A DNA stretch of 17,214 nucleotides. Origin: CAYRVX01 sp964642165 (lineage in GTDB: Bacteria > Planctomycetota > Phycisphaerae > SM23-33). The stretch is taken from the NCBI GenBank assembly GCA_964642165.1, contig CAZXOC010000153.1:1-17214 (forward strand), written 5' to 3'. This document shows positions 6,801 through 13,150 of this stretch, in pieces. Both the position numbers and the translations under genes were made by a program. The notes beneath the pieces were generated by a model. The model saw nothing but the letters and a program-made list of their open reading frames with translations, did no database searches and was not told where the DNA came from. Positions within the stretch are counted from its first letter, which is position 1; each line of letters starts with the position of its first letter.

Positions 6801-8096
6801 ATGCGATCCTCTCTCTTCCGCAGGGCTTCGGTTCGGCTCTGCTGCCTCGCGGCGGTGCTGTGCAGCCCGCATGCCGGCCCCGCGCGAGCGCAGGGGGAAG
6901 CCGACGAGAAGCTCCCCCCCGTCCGGGCGATCACGAAGGGCCCGAAGCACCACTGGTTCGGCTACTACGACAAGTGGCAGTTCGACCCGACCGACCGGTA
7001 CGTCCTGGGCATGGAGGTAGACTTCGAGCACCGCTCCCCGAGGCCCGGCGACGTCATCCGGATCGGCATGGTCGACCTGTCCGACGGCGACCGGTGGATC
7101 GAGCTGGGCGACAGCCGCGCCTGGGGCTGGCAGCAGGGCTGCATGCTCCAGTGGCTGCCGGGCTCGAGGAGCCGGATCGTCTGGAACGACCGCCAGGGCG
7201 GGCGATTCGTCTGCCACGTCCTCGACGTCAAGACGCGCCGGAAGCGCACGATCCCGCGCGCGGTCTACACGATCTCGCCGGACGGGCGCGTGGGCGTCGC
7301 GCCGGACTTCGCCCGCGTCCAGGACATGCGCCCGGGCTACGGCTACGCGGGGGTCCCGGACCCGCACGCCAAGGAGCTTGCCCCGGCGGATTCGGGCATC
7401 TGGCGCATCGACATGAAGACGGGCGAAGCGAAGGTCATCGTCTCGCTGGCCGACATCGCGAGGTTCGGCAAGCTCGACGCGAGCATGCGCGGCGCCAAGC
7501 ACTACTTCAACCACCTGCTGTTCGCCCCCGACGGCAAGCGGTTCATCTTCCTGCACCGCTGGCGCCCGGACGCCGGGCGGGGCGGCTTCCGCACGCGCAT
7601 GCTGACGGCCACGCCCGACGGCCGGGACGTCCGCGTCGTCGATCCATCCGGTCACACGTCGCACTTCATCTGGCGCGACGGGGGGCACATCCTGGCGTGG
7701 ACGCGGCCGGCGGGCAAGCCGAGCGCGTTCTACCTGTTCGACGAGACGACGGGGACGTGCGAGCAGGTCGGCCAGGGCGTGATGACGGCGAACGGCCACT
7801 GCACCTACCTGCCCCTGGGCGGCGGGAGGGAGTGGATCCTCAACGACACGTACCCCCGCGGGAAAGGCCGCGGGCAGAGCCCCTACCTGTTCCACGTGCC
7901 GACGGGGCGGCGTTTCTGGCTGGGGCACTTCCACCTGCCGCGCGAGTACCGCGGCGAATGGCGCTGCGACACGCACCCGCGCTTCAGCCGCGACGGGACG
8001 AAGGTCTGCATCGATTCGCCCCACGGCGGCGGCGGGCGGCAGCTCTGGCTGATCGACGTCCGCGGGATCGTCCGGGCCGCGCGCGGCAGCCGGTGA
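6801..8096 (+). CDS. Secreted propeller-like protein, oligogalacturonate-lyase/TolB-like
   Basis: A 431-residue exported protein. The N-terminus is a signal peptide: basic 'MRSSLFRRASVR', a hydrophobic core at about 12-21, and a likely cleavage after A-R-A at residue 30. There is no proper lipobox, because Leu precedes the Cys. The mature part has repeated four-strand units with 'SPDGRV', 'APDGKRFIF' and 'SRDGTKVCI', typical of TolB/WD40-like beta-propellers. Several His and Asp residues sit in conserved-looking places: 'PKHHWFGYYDK', 'HYFNHLLF', 'WILNDTYPRG' and 'CDTHPRFSRDG'. These recall the metal-binding His of the propeller-type oligogalacturonate lyases, so this may be a polysaccharide lyase or a sugar-binding relative acting in the periplasm. 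That role is inference. The ribosome site AAGGAAG (6788-6794) lies six bases from ATG. Confidence 0.75.
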   Translation: MRSSLFRRASVRLCCLAAVLCSPHAGPARAQGEADEKLPPVRAITKGPKHHWFGYYDKWQFDPTDRYVLGMEVDFEHRSPRPGDVIRIGMVDLSDGDRWIELGDSRAWGWQQGCMLQWLPGSRSRIVWNDRQGGRFVCHVLDVKTRRKRTIPRAVYTISPDGRVGVAPDFARVQDMRPGYGYAGVPDPHAKELAPADSGIWRIDMKTGEAKVIVSLADIARFGKLDASMRGAKHYFNHLLFAPDGKRFIFLHRWRPDAGRGGFRTRMLTATPDGRDVRVVDPSGHTSHFIWRDGGHILAWTRPAGKPSAFYLFDETTGTCEQVGQGVMTANGHCTYLPLGGGREWILNDTYPRGKGRGQSPYLFHVPTGRRFWLGHFHLPREYRGEWRCDTHPRFSRDGTKVCIDSPHGGGGRQLWLIDVRGIVRAARGSR

Positions 8097-8112
8097 GGAA
8101 AGGGCAGGCACC

Positions 8113-9348
8113 ATGGCCGGGAAGATCGCGATGATCGGGGCGTTCGACACGAAGGGCGCCGAGTACGCCTTCCTGCGGGAGCGGATCCAAGCCGGCGGCG
8201 GCGAGGTCCTCGCGATCAACACGGGCGTGCTGGGCACGACGGACCTCTTCCCGGTGGACGTCGAGGCCGACGAGGTGGCCCGGGCCGGCGGCGGCGACCT
8301 GCCCGCCCTTCGCGAGAAGCAGGACCGCGGCGAGGCGATGAAGGTGATGACGGCGGGCGCGGCGGCCGTGGCGAAGCGGCTGCACGACGAGGGCACCTTC
8401 GACGGCATCATCGGCATGGGGGGCACGGGCGGTACGACGATCGTCGCAGCGGCCATGCGCGCCCTGCCCGTCGGCGTGCCGAAGGTGTGCGTCTCGACCG
8501 CCGCCTCCGGCGACACCAGCGCCTACGTCGGGACCAAGGACGTGACGATGGTGCCGTCCATCGTGGACGTGGCGGGCATCAACCGCGTCTCGCGGATGAT
8601 CTTCGCGCGGGCGGCCGGGGCGATCTGCGGCATGGTCGCCGCCGACGTGCCCGCCGCGCCGGACGAAAAGCCCATCATCACCGCCTCGATGTTCGGCAAC
8701 ACCACCGAGTGCGTCGGCGCGTGCATGGAGGCCCTGTCGGCGAAGGGCTACGAGGTGCTGGTCTTCCACGCCACGGGCACGGGCGGGCGGACGATGGAGT
8801 CGCTCGTCCGCGAGGGGCTCGTCGACGCCGTGCTGGACATCACCACGACCGAGTGGGCCGACACGGTCTGCGGCGGTGTGTTCGACGCCGGCACCGAGCG
8901 CCTCGGCGCGGCGGGCGAGATGGGCGTGCCGCACCTGATCGTCCCCGGCTGCGTGGACATGGCGAACTTCGGCCCCATGAGCACCGTCCCGCGGGAGTAC
9001 AAGGACGCCGGGCGCTGCTTCTACGAGTGGAACCCGTCGGTGACGCTCATGCGGACGAACGTCGAGGAGAACCGCCGGATGGGCGAGGCGTTCGCCGCCA
9101 AGGCCAACGCCGCCCGCGGGCCGGTCGCGTTCCTGATCCCCCTGCGGGGCGTGAGCATCCTCGACGGCGACGGCCAGCCGTTCTGCGACCGCCAGGCCGA
9201 CCAGGCCATGTTCGACGCGATCAAGGAGAACCTGAACGAAGGCATCGAGGTCGTCGAGATGGACGGCAACATCAACGACCCCGCCTTCGCCGACCGCGCC
9301 GTCGAGATGATGCTCGCGCTGATCGACAAGAAGAAGGGAGAGTGCTGA
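8113..9348 (+). CDS. Tm-1-like ATP-binding-domain protein (UPF0261)
   Basis: A 411-residue protein of the Tm-1-like family, named after the tomato antiviral protein Tm-1. The bacterial role is not established. Family markers are 'IGAFDTKGAEYAFLR' at the start (FDTKG 11-15), the Gly-rich 'GMGGTGGTTI' (101-110), 'STAASGDTSAYVGTKDV' (about 128-144) followed by 'PSIVDVAGIN', and 'TTECVGACMEAL' in the second half. The protein has the expected two alpha/beta subdomains with a nucleotide site between them, and full family length. The start at 8113 has AAGGG at 8100-8104. It is only 16 bases after the propeller gene, and its stop codon abuts the ATG of the cupin with no base between. The family call is secure, and no reaction can be assigned. 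Confidence 0.92.
   Translation: MAGKIAMIGAFDTKGAEYAFLRERIQAGGGEVLAINTGVLGTTDLFPVDVEADEVARAGGGDLPALREKQDRGEAMKVMTAGAAAVAKRLHDEGTFDGIIGMGGTGGTTIVAAAMRALPVGVPKVCVSTAASGDTSAYVGTKDVTMVPSIVDVAGINRVSRMIFARAAGAICGMVAADVPAAPDEKPIITASMFGNTTECVGACMEALSAKGYEVLVFHATGTGGRTMESLVREGLVDAVLDITTTEWADTVCGGVFDAGTERLGAAGEMGVPHLIVPGCVDMANFGPMSTVPREYKDAGRCFYEWNPSVTLMRTNVEENRRMGEAFAAKANAARGPVAFLIPLRGVSILDGDGQPFCDRQADQAMFDAIKENLNEGIEVVEMDGNINDPAFADRAVEMMLALIDKKKGEC
9334..9340 (+). promoter_or_regulatory. Ribosome binding site for the cupin inside the Tm-1-like gene
   Basis: AAGGGAG lies within the last codons of the Tm-1-like gene, eight bases before the cupin ATG at 9349, which directly abuts the upstream stop. This arrangement implies translational coupling of the two proteins. 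Confidence 0.65.
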
Positions 9349-9774
9349 ATGACCGAGGAATCGCGCAAGCTTGCCTTCGTCGAGGAAGACGACGTCGAGA
9401 CCCAGGTGTTCGGCTGGGGCCGCCTGTCGTGGCTGTCCGAGCCGCGCGTCACCCGCGCGGAGAAGTTCAGCGCCGGCGTGGTGAGCCTCGAGCCCGGCAA
9501 GGGGCACGACCGCCACAACCACCCCGGCTGCGAGGAGATCCTCTACGTCCTCGAAGGCGTGGGGCTCCAGGTGGTGGAGGTGGACGGCCGCCAAGAGGAG
9601 CGAGAGGTCGGCGCGGGCGTGCTGATCCACATCCCGCCGGACGCGTTCCACTCGACCGTGAACACGGGCGACGGGCCGATGCGTCTGCTGGCGATCTACG
9701 CCCCGCCCGGCCCGGAGGCCGAGCTGAGGGCCATGGACGGCGTGACCGTCGAGCCGCCCAAGCGGCAGAGCTGA
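9349..9774 (+). CDS. Small single-domain cupin
   Basis: A 141-residue cupin with both metal-binding motifs complete. Motif 1 gives H56-x-H58-x4-E63-x6-G70 ('HDRHNHPGCEEILYVLEG'). Motif 2 gives P97, H101 and N105 in 'IPPDAFHSTVN'. The metal ligands would therefore be H56, H58, E63 and H101. Small cupins of this kind are sugar or sugar-acid isomerases, dioxygenases or ligand sensors, and the sequence does not decide among them. Translation is very probably coupled to the Tm-1-like gene: the stop TGA ends at 9348, the ATG begins at 9349, and its AAGGGAG ribosome site (9334-9340) lies inside the upstream gene. A 99-base gap separates it from the TIM-barrel gene. Confidence 0.88.
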   Translation: MTEESRKLAFVEEDDVETQVFGWGRLSWLSEPRVTRAEKFSAGVVSLEPGKGHDRHNHPGCEEILYVLEGVGLQVVEVDGRQEEREVGAGVLIHIPPDAFHSTVNTGDGPMRLLAIYAPPGPEAELRAMDGVTVEPPKRQS

Positions 9775-9787
9775 TCCGCAGGAGCGC

Positions 9788-9844
9788 GGCGGCTGCGCGG
9801 GGCGGGGAGCAGCGCCCGTGCGCTTCGCATCCCCTCCAGCCGCC
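9788..9844. repeat. Inverted repeat in the cupin/TIM-barrel gap
   Basis: GGCGGCTG (9788-9795) is matched by CAGCCGCC (9837-9844), a perfect eight-base inverted repeat with a 41-base interior. Inside it, GGGG at 9799-9802 can pair further with C-T-C-C at 9833-9836, one pair being G-U. It fills most of the 99-base gap and ends 17 bases before the TIM-barrel ribosome site. No T-tract follows. Confidence 0.35.
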
Positions 9845-9873
9845 CTCGCCCCCCGGGAAAGAAGGAGCGACCC

Positions 9874-10707
9874 ATGGCATTCACGCGACAAGAGGTGCTG
9901 GCGCGCCTGCGGAAGACCATCGACGCCGGCGTGCCGATCATCGGCGGCGGGGCCGGGACGGGCATCAGCGCGAAGTTCGAGGAGGCCGGCGGCGTCGACC
10001 TGATCATCATCTACAACTCCGGGCGCTTCCGCATGGCGGGGCGCGGGTCGCTGGCCGGCTGCATGCCCTACGGCGACGCCAACGCCATCGTGATGGAGAT
10101 GGCCGGCGAAGTGCTCACCGTGGTGACCGACACGCCCGTGCTGGCCGGCGTCTGCGGGACCGACCCGTTCCGGCGCATGGACGCCTTCCTGCGCGAGGTC
10201 CGCGACGCGGGCTTCTCCGGCGTGCAGAACTTCCCCACGGTCGGCCTGTGCGACGGGCTCTTCCGGCGGAACCTGGAGGAGACGGGCATGGGCTACGGCC
10301 TGGAGGTGGAGATGATCCGCCAGGCCCGCGAGATGGACCTGTTCACCACGCCGTATGCCTTCAACGAGGACGAGGCGAAGCAGATGGCCGCCGCCGGCGC
10401 GGACGTGGTCGTCGCCCACATGGGCCTGACCACCAAGGGCGCGATCGGCGCGACGTCGGCGCTGACGCTGGAGGAGGCGCCCGCGAAGGTCCAGGCCATC
10501 GCCGACGCCGCCAAGGGCGTCAACGGCGGCGTGATCGTCCTCTGCCACGGCGGGCCGATCTCCATGCCCGGGGACGCCGAGTACGTCCTCCAGCACACCG
10601 AGGGCATCCACGGCTTCTACGGCGCCAGCAGCATGGAGCGCCTGCCCACCGAGGTGGCCATCCGCGAGCAGATGGAGAAGTTCAAGGCCGTCCGGTTCGC
10701 GCCGTAA
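9874..10707 (+). CDS. TIM-barrel protein of the PEP_hydrolase (TIM-br_sig_trns) family
   Basis: A 277-residue TIM barrel. 'IIGGGAGTGISAKF' (22-35) is a Gly-rich phosphate-binding-like loop. The block 'YNSGRFRMAGRGSLAGCMPY' (47-66) followed by G-D-A-N is a strong signature of the family once called TIM-barrel signal transduction proteins and now often labelled phosphoenolpyruvate hydrolase family. 'GVCGTDPFRRM' (115-125), 'GFSGVQNFPTVG' and 'VVVAHMGLTTKG' are further conserved blocks, ending with 'GFYGASSMERLP'. Length matches the isolated domain. In some bacteria and fungi this domain is fused behind a Tm-1-like domain, and here the two are separate genes with a cupin between. The start has AAGGAG at 9862-9867, six bases before ATG. 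The physiological reaction is unknown, and the family name should not be taken as proof of activity on phosphoenolpyruvate. Confidence 0.9.
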   Translation: MAFTRQEVLARLRKTIDAGVPIIGGGAGTGISAKFEEAGGVDLIIIYNSGRFRMAGRGSLAGCMPYGDANAIVMEMAGEVLTVVTDTPVLAGVCGTDPFRRMDAFLREVRDAGFSGVQNFPTVGLCDGLFRRNLEETGMGYGLEVEMIRQAREMDLFTTPYAFNEDEAKQMAAAGADVVVAHMGLTTKGAIGATSALTLEEAPAKVQAIADAAKGVNGGVIVLCHGGPISMPGDAEYVLQHTEGIHGFYGASSMERLPTEVAIREQMEKFKAVRFAP

Positions 10708-10728
10708 CCGGCGGCCGGAGGCACGACG

Positions 10729-11388
10729 ATGCAACCTGTCAAGACGGCCGTGGTCACCGGCGGGCACTCGTTCGAGGTCATGCCCTTCCACCGGCTCTTC
10801 CGGGGCCTCGACGGCGTGGACGCGTACGTCCAGCACATGGAGGACTTCTGCGCCGACGCCGGGGCGTGCCGCGGCGACTATGACGCCGTCGTCTTCTACC
10901 ACATGCTCAAGGGCGCCCCGGCCGACGACGGGCCGTGGTACGCCGGCAAGCAGCGAAGCGTGCTCGAGGCGCTCGGCCGGACGCCGCAGGGCATCTTCCT
11001 GCTGCACCACGCAATCCTGGCCCACGGCGACTGGCCCGCCTGGCGGCGGATTTCGGGCATCGACGCGGGCACGTTCACCGACTTCGACCACGGTCAGCGG
11101 ATGGCCATCCACGTCGCCGACGCCGATCACCCCATCACGCGGGGGCTCAGCGACTGGGAGATCGTCGACGAGACCTACACGATGGGCGACGCCGACGCCG
11201 ATGGCACGAACCGCGTCCTGCTGACGACCGACCACCCCAGGTGCCTCAAGGCCATCGCCTGGACGCGCCGGCACGGGCAGGCCCGCGTCTTCTGCCTCCA
11301 GCTCGGCCACGACGGCGTCGCCTTCGCCAACCAGACCTTCCGCGAGGTCGTCCGGCGCGGGATCCTGTGGGTGGCGCGGCGAATCTGA
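10729..11388 (+). CDS. ThuA-like (trehalose-utilisation-type) protein
   Basis: A 219-residue protein of the ThuA-like family, which has a class I glutamine-amidotransferase-like fold without a confirmed amidotransferase activity. The start 'KTAVVTGGHSFEV' (GGH at 11-13) is the family hallmark. 'YDAVVFYHM' (about 45-53), 'GIFLLHHAI' (about 87-95), 'DADHPITRGLSDWEIVDE' (about 126-143) and 'GQARVFCLQLGHD' (about 184-196) follow in the expected order. No GATase nucleophile elbow is apparent. ThuA proteins accompany sugar-oxidation genes in rhizobia and many planctomycetes, which fits this neighbourhood. GGAGG at 10717-10721 lies seven bases before ATG. The gene starts 21 bases after the TIM-barrel gene and is probably co-transcribed with it. 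Confidence 0.88.
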   Translation: MQPVKTAVVTGGHSFEVMPFHRLFRGLDGVDAYVQHMEDFCADAGACRGDYDAVVFYHMLKGAPADDGPWYAGKQRSVLEALGRTPQGIFLLHHAILAHGDWPAWRRISGIDAGTFTDFDHGQRMAIHVADADHPITRGLSDWEIVDETYTMGDADADGTNRVLLTTDHPRCLKAIAWTRRHGQARVFCLQLGHDGVAFANQTFREVVRRGILWVARRI

Positions 11389-11408
11389 CGGCGGGCGGGC
11401 CCCCGCCG
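11389..11408. repeat. Inverted repeat between the ThuA-like and membrane-protein genes
   Basis: CGGCGGG (11389-11395) pairs perfectly with CCCGCCG (11402-11408) around a six-base loop. It begins on the first base after the ThuA-like stop codon and touches the GGGGA before the membrane-protein ATG. It lacks a T-tract. It might be a weak terminator or an mRNA 3'-end stabiliser. Confidence 0.33.
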
Positions 11409-11420
11409 GGGAAACGAAAC

Positions 11421-12011
11421 ATGGCAGGTTGGACCGGCAGCACGCGAGAGTCTCAGCAGCGCTACGTGGCGACGCATCCGTGGGTGACGAAGCTGATGTG
11501 GGCCGCCGAGATGGTCGCAACGGCAGCCCTTGGCGTCGTCACGGCGATCCTGGCCACCGGCGGGTTCGGCTCGCCGGAGCCGGCCACGCAGCCCGCCGGC
11601 GGGGTGTCCATCGTGGCGATCATGACGGCCGCCGTGCCGGCGCTGGCCGCCCTCCAGTACGTGCTCTATCGTGTGCTCGTTGGGTTCCGCCGCCGAAGGG
11701 GCGTCCGGCGCGTCCTGGAGAGCGGCGGCGACGAGGCAGAGATAGAATGGCGGGCCGGCTTCGCCTACCACGAGTCCCGGTTCCTGGCGGTGGTCATCCT
11801 GGGCGTCATCGGTCAGTTCGGCCTGATCGTCTGCATACTGGTGGCACTCGTCGGCGAGCCGCCGGTCTACTACCTGAACGCCCTCTGGGCGGCGCCCGTC
11901 TTCCTCTACGGCCTCGCCAGGTTCCCGACGGCGGCGGATCGCGCCCGGGCCATCGAGGCGTTCCGGCGAGAGGTCCGCCGTCGACAGGAGGAAGCGGCCG
12001 CCGTGCCATAG
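11421..12011 (+). CDS. Four-helix membrane protein of unknown function
   Basis: I do not recognise this 196-residue protein. It shows four probable membrane segments at about residues 24-47, 62-88, 121-144 and 149-168. A basic stretch with several Arg follows helix 2 (about 90-97). The C-terminal tail is charged and helical (about 172-194, Arg/Glu-rich) and may form a short coiled coil. No enzymatic motif is visible. I chose ATG 11421 because it directly precedes a plausible protein start (M-A-G-W-T) and has GGGGA at 11408-11412. The frame stays open far upstream, but that part is the shadow of the ThuA gene. It is the last gene of the plus block and ends 20 bases from the convergent Ldh_2 gene. 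Confidence 0.75.
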   Translation: MAGWTGSTRESQQRYVATHPWVTKLMWAAEMVATAALGVVTAILATGGFGSPEPATQPAGGVSIVAIMTAAVPALAALQYVLYRVLVGFRRRRGVRRVLESGGDEAEIEWRAGFAYHESRFLAVVILGVIGQFGLIVCILVALVGEPPVYYLNALWAAPVFLYGLARFPTAADRARAIEAFRREVRRRQEEAAAVP

Positions 12012-12031
12012 CCCCCCGCCGGCCGACGCGC

Positions 12032-13069
12032 TCACGCCGGGAGGCACGCGATGCCGCGCGCGCGGGCGAGTTCGTTCAGTCGGCCGACTTGCTGCGGCGA
12101 AAGCGGCACGCCGTGGGCCTTCGCGTCGCGCAGGGCGGCGAGGCCCCGCTCGCCCGGCAGGCGGATCGCGTCAAAGCCCGGCCGCAGGCGGCTGTCCTTC
12201 ACGTACGCGATGAATCGCGTCATCTCGGCGAGGTAGTACTCGCGGCCGGCGAAGGCCTCGGGGTCGAGCACGGTGAGCGTGAAGGACTGCCCGCCGTGGG
12301 CGTCGGGGTCGTTGGCGTGGCCGCCGGACAGGGCGGTGAGCGCCTCGCACCACAGGCTGAGGGCGAAGCCCTTGTGCCCGAAGCTCGCGCCGCCGGTGAA
12401 CAGCATCGTCCCGTCGCCCTCGACGACGACGGCGGGGTCGTCCGTCAACGTGCCCTCGGCGTCGAGGAAGATGGGCTCGGGGGCCTTTCGGCCGGCGGCG
12501 TGCCAGTCGCTCATCTTCTGCATGGACTGGGCGCCCGTCGAGAAATCGGCGATCACCGGTTCCCCGCCGGTCGGCAGCGCGAGGGCGATGGGGTTGGTGG
12601 AGAACCTCGCGTCCAGCCCCCCTACCGGGGCGCACTTGCGGTACGACGAGCTCTGCGTGGTCACCTGGGCGAGCAGCCCCGCCTCGGCGACGTCGATGAG
12701 GTACGGGCCGATCGCCCCCAGCCAGCTCGTGTTGATCGCCGCGGCCATGGCGATGCCGTACTGGCGAGCGGCCGGGACGGCGATTTCCTTTGCGGCCTCC
12801 ATCGCCAGGGGCCCGAAGGTGCGGCTCCCGTCGATGCGGGCCACGGCCCCCTCACGCCGGAGGACCCGAGGCACCGCCGCGGGATCGATCCTACGGCCGA
12901 CCTGCCGCACGGCCGAGGCCAGCACGGTGACCCCGTGCGTGGTGACGCCGAAGGCCTCGGCCCGCACACAGGCCTCCGCGACGACGCGGGCGTTGGCCTG
13001 CGGCACGTGCTCGCCGGCGAGCAGCGCCGCGCCGAAGTCGACGAGCCGGTCATAGGGAATGCGTCGCAT
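12032..13069 (-). CDS. Malate/L-lactate dehydrogenase-family (Ldh_2) protein, divergent
   Basis: A 345-residue member of the Ldh_2/MDH type 2 family of NAD(P)-dependent 2-hydroxyacid oxidoreductases (relatives: AllD, ComC, YiaK). Family features are 'FGVTTHGVTVL' (40-50, replacing the common SHG motif), 'RFSTNPIALALPTGGE' (155-170, the TNP motif), 'ADFSTGAQSMQKM' (174-186) and 'SFGHKGFALSLWCEAL' (229-244). The usual 'SNHFG' segment with the catalytic His reads N-T-S-W-L-G at 113-118, so Trp116 stands where His is expected. The protein may have altered activity. I chose ATG 13069 because the family homology begins there ('MRRIPYDRLVDFG'). An in-frame ATG at 13144 would add 25 Arg/Pro-rich residues with no match. 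The ribosome site is poor, and a hairpin lies just upstream. The gene follows the UROD-like gene by 81 bases. Confidence 0.85.
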   Translation of the reverse strand: MRRIPYDRLVDFGAALLAGEHVPQANARVVAEACVRAEAFGVTTHGVTVLASAVRQVGRRIDPAAVPRVLRREGAVARIDGSRTFGPLAMEAAKEIAVPAARQYGIAMAAAINTSWLGAIGPYLIDVAEAGLLAQVTTQSSSYRKCAPVGGLDARFSTNPIALALPTGGEPVIADFSTGAQSMQKMSDWHAAGRKAPEPIFLDAEGTLTDDPAVVVEGDGTMLFTGGASFGHKGFALSLWCEALTALSGGHANDPDAHGGQSFTLTVLDPEAFAGREYYLAEMTRFIAYVKDSRLRPGFDAIRLPGERGLAALRDAKAHGVPLSPQQVGRLNELARARGIACLPA

Positions 13070-13080
13070 GTCGAACCGTC

Positions 13081-13102
13081 GCCGCCCTGCATGCCGGGCG
13101 GC
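13081..13102. repeat. Inverted repeat just upstream of the Ldh_2 gene
   Basis: GCCGCCC (13081-13087) and GGGCGGC (13096-13102) form a perfect seven-base stem around an eight-base loop that contains GCATGC. In the minus-strand message it ends 11 bases before the ATG at 13069 and includes the only AGGG-like ribosome sequence, so it could hide the ribosome site. Confidence 0.33.
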
Positions 13103-13150
13103 ACGAAGCGGGCCGGGCTTCCCTCCCGCTCGCGGATGGGGCATCCCGGC

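Noticed and set aside
7984..11520. An 1178-codon open frame on the minus strand opposite the Tm-1, cupin, TIM-barrel and ThuA genes.
   Set aside because: It is antisense to four well-supported genes, is dominated by Arg, Ala, Val, Gly and His as expected of a GC-rich shadow frame, and shows no family motif.
13070..13144. A 25-residue N-terminal extension of the Ldh_2 protein from ATG 13144.
   Set aside because: The extra residues are Arg/Pro/Gly-rich without family similarity, and the homologous start is Met 13069.
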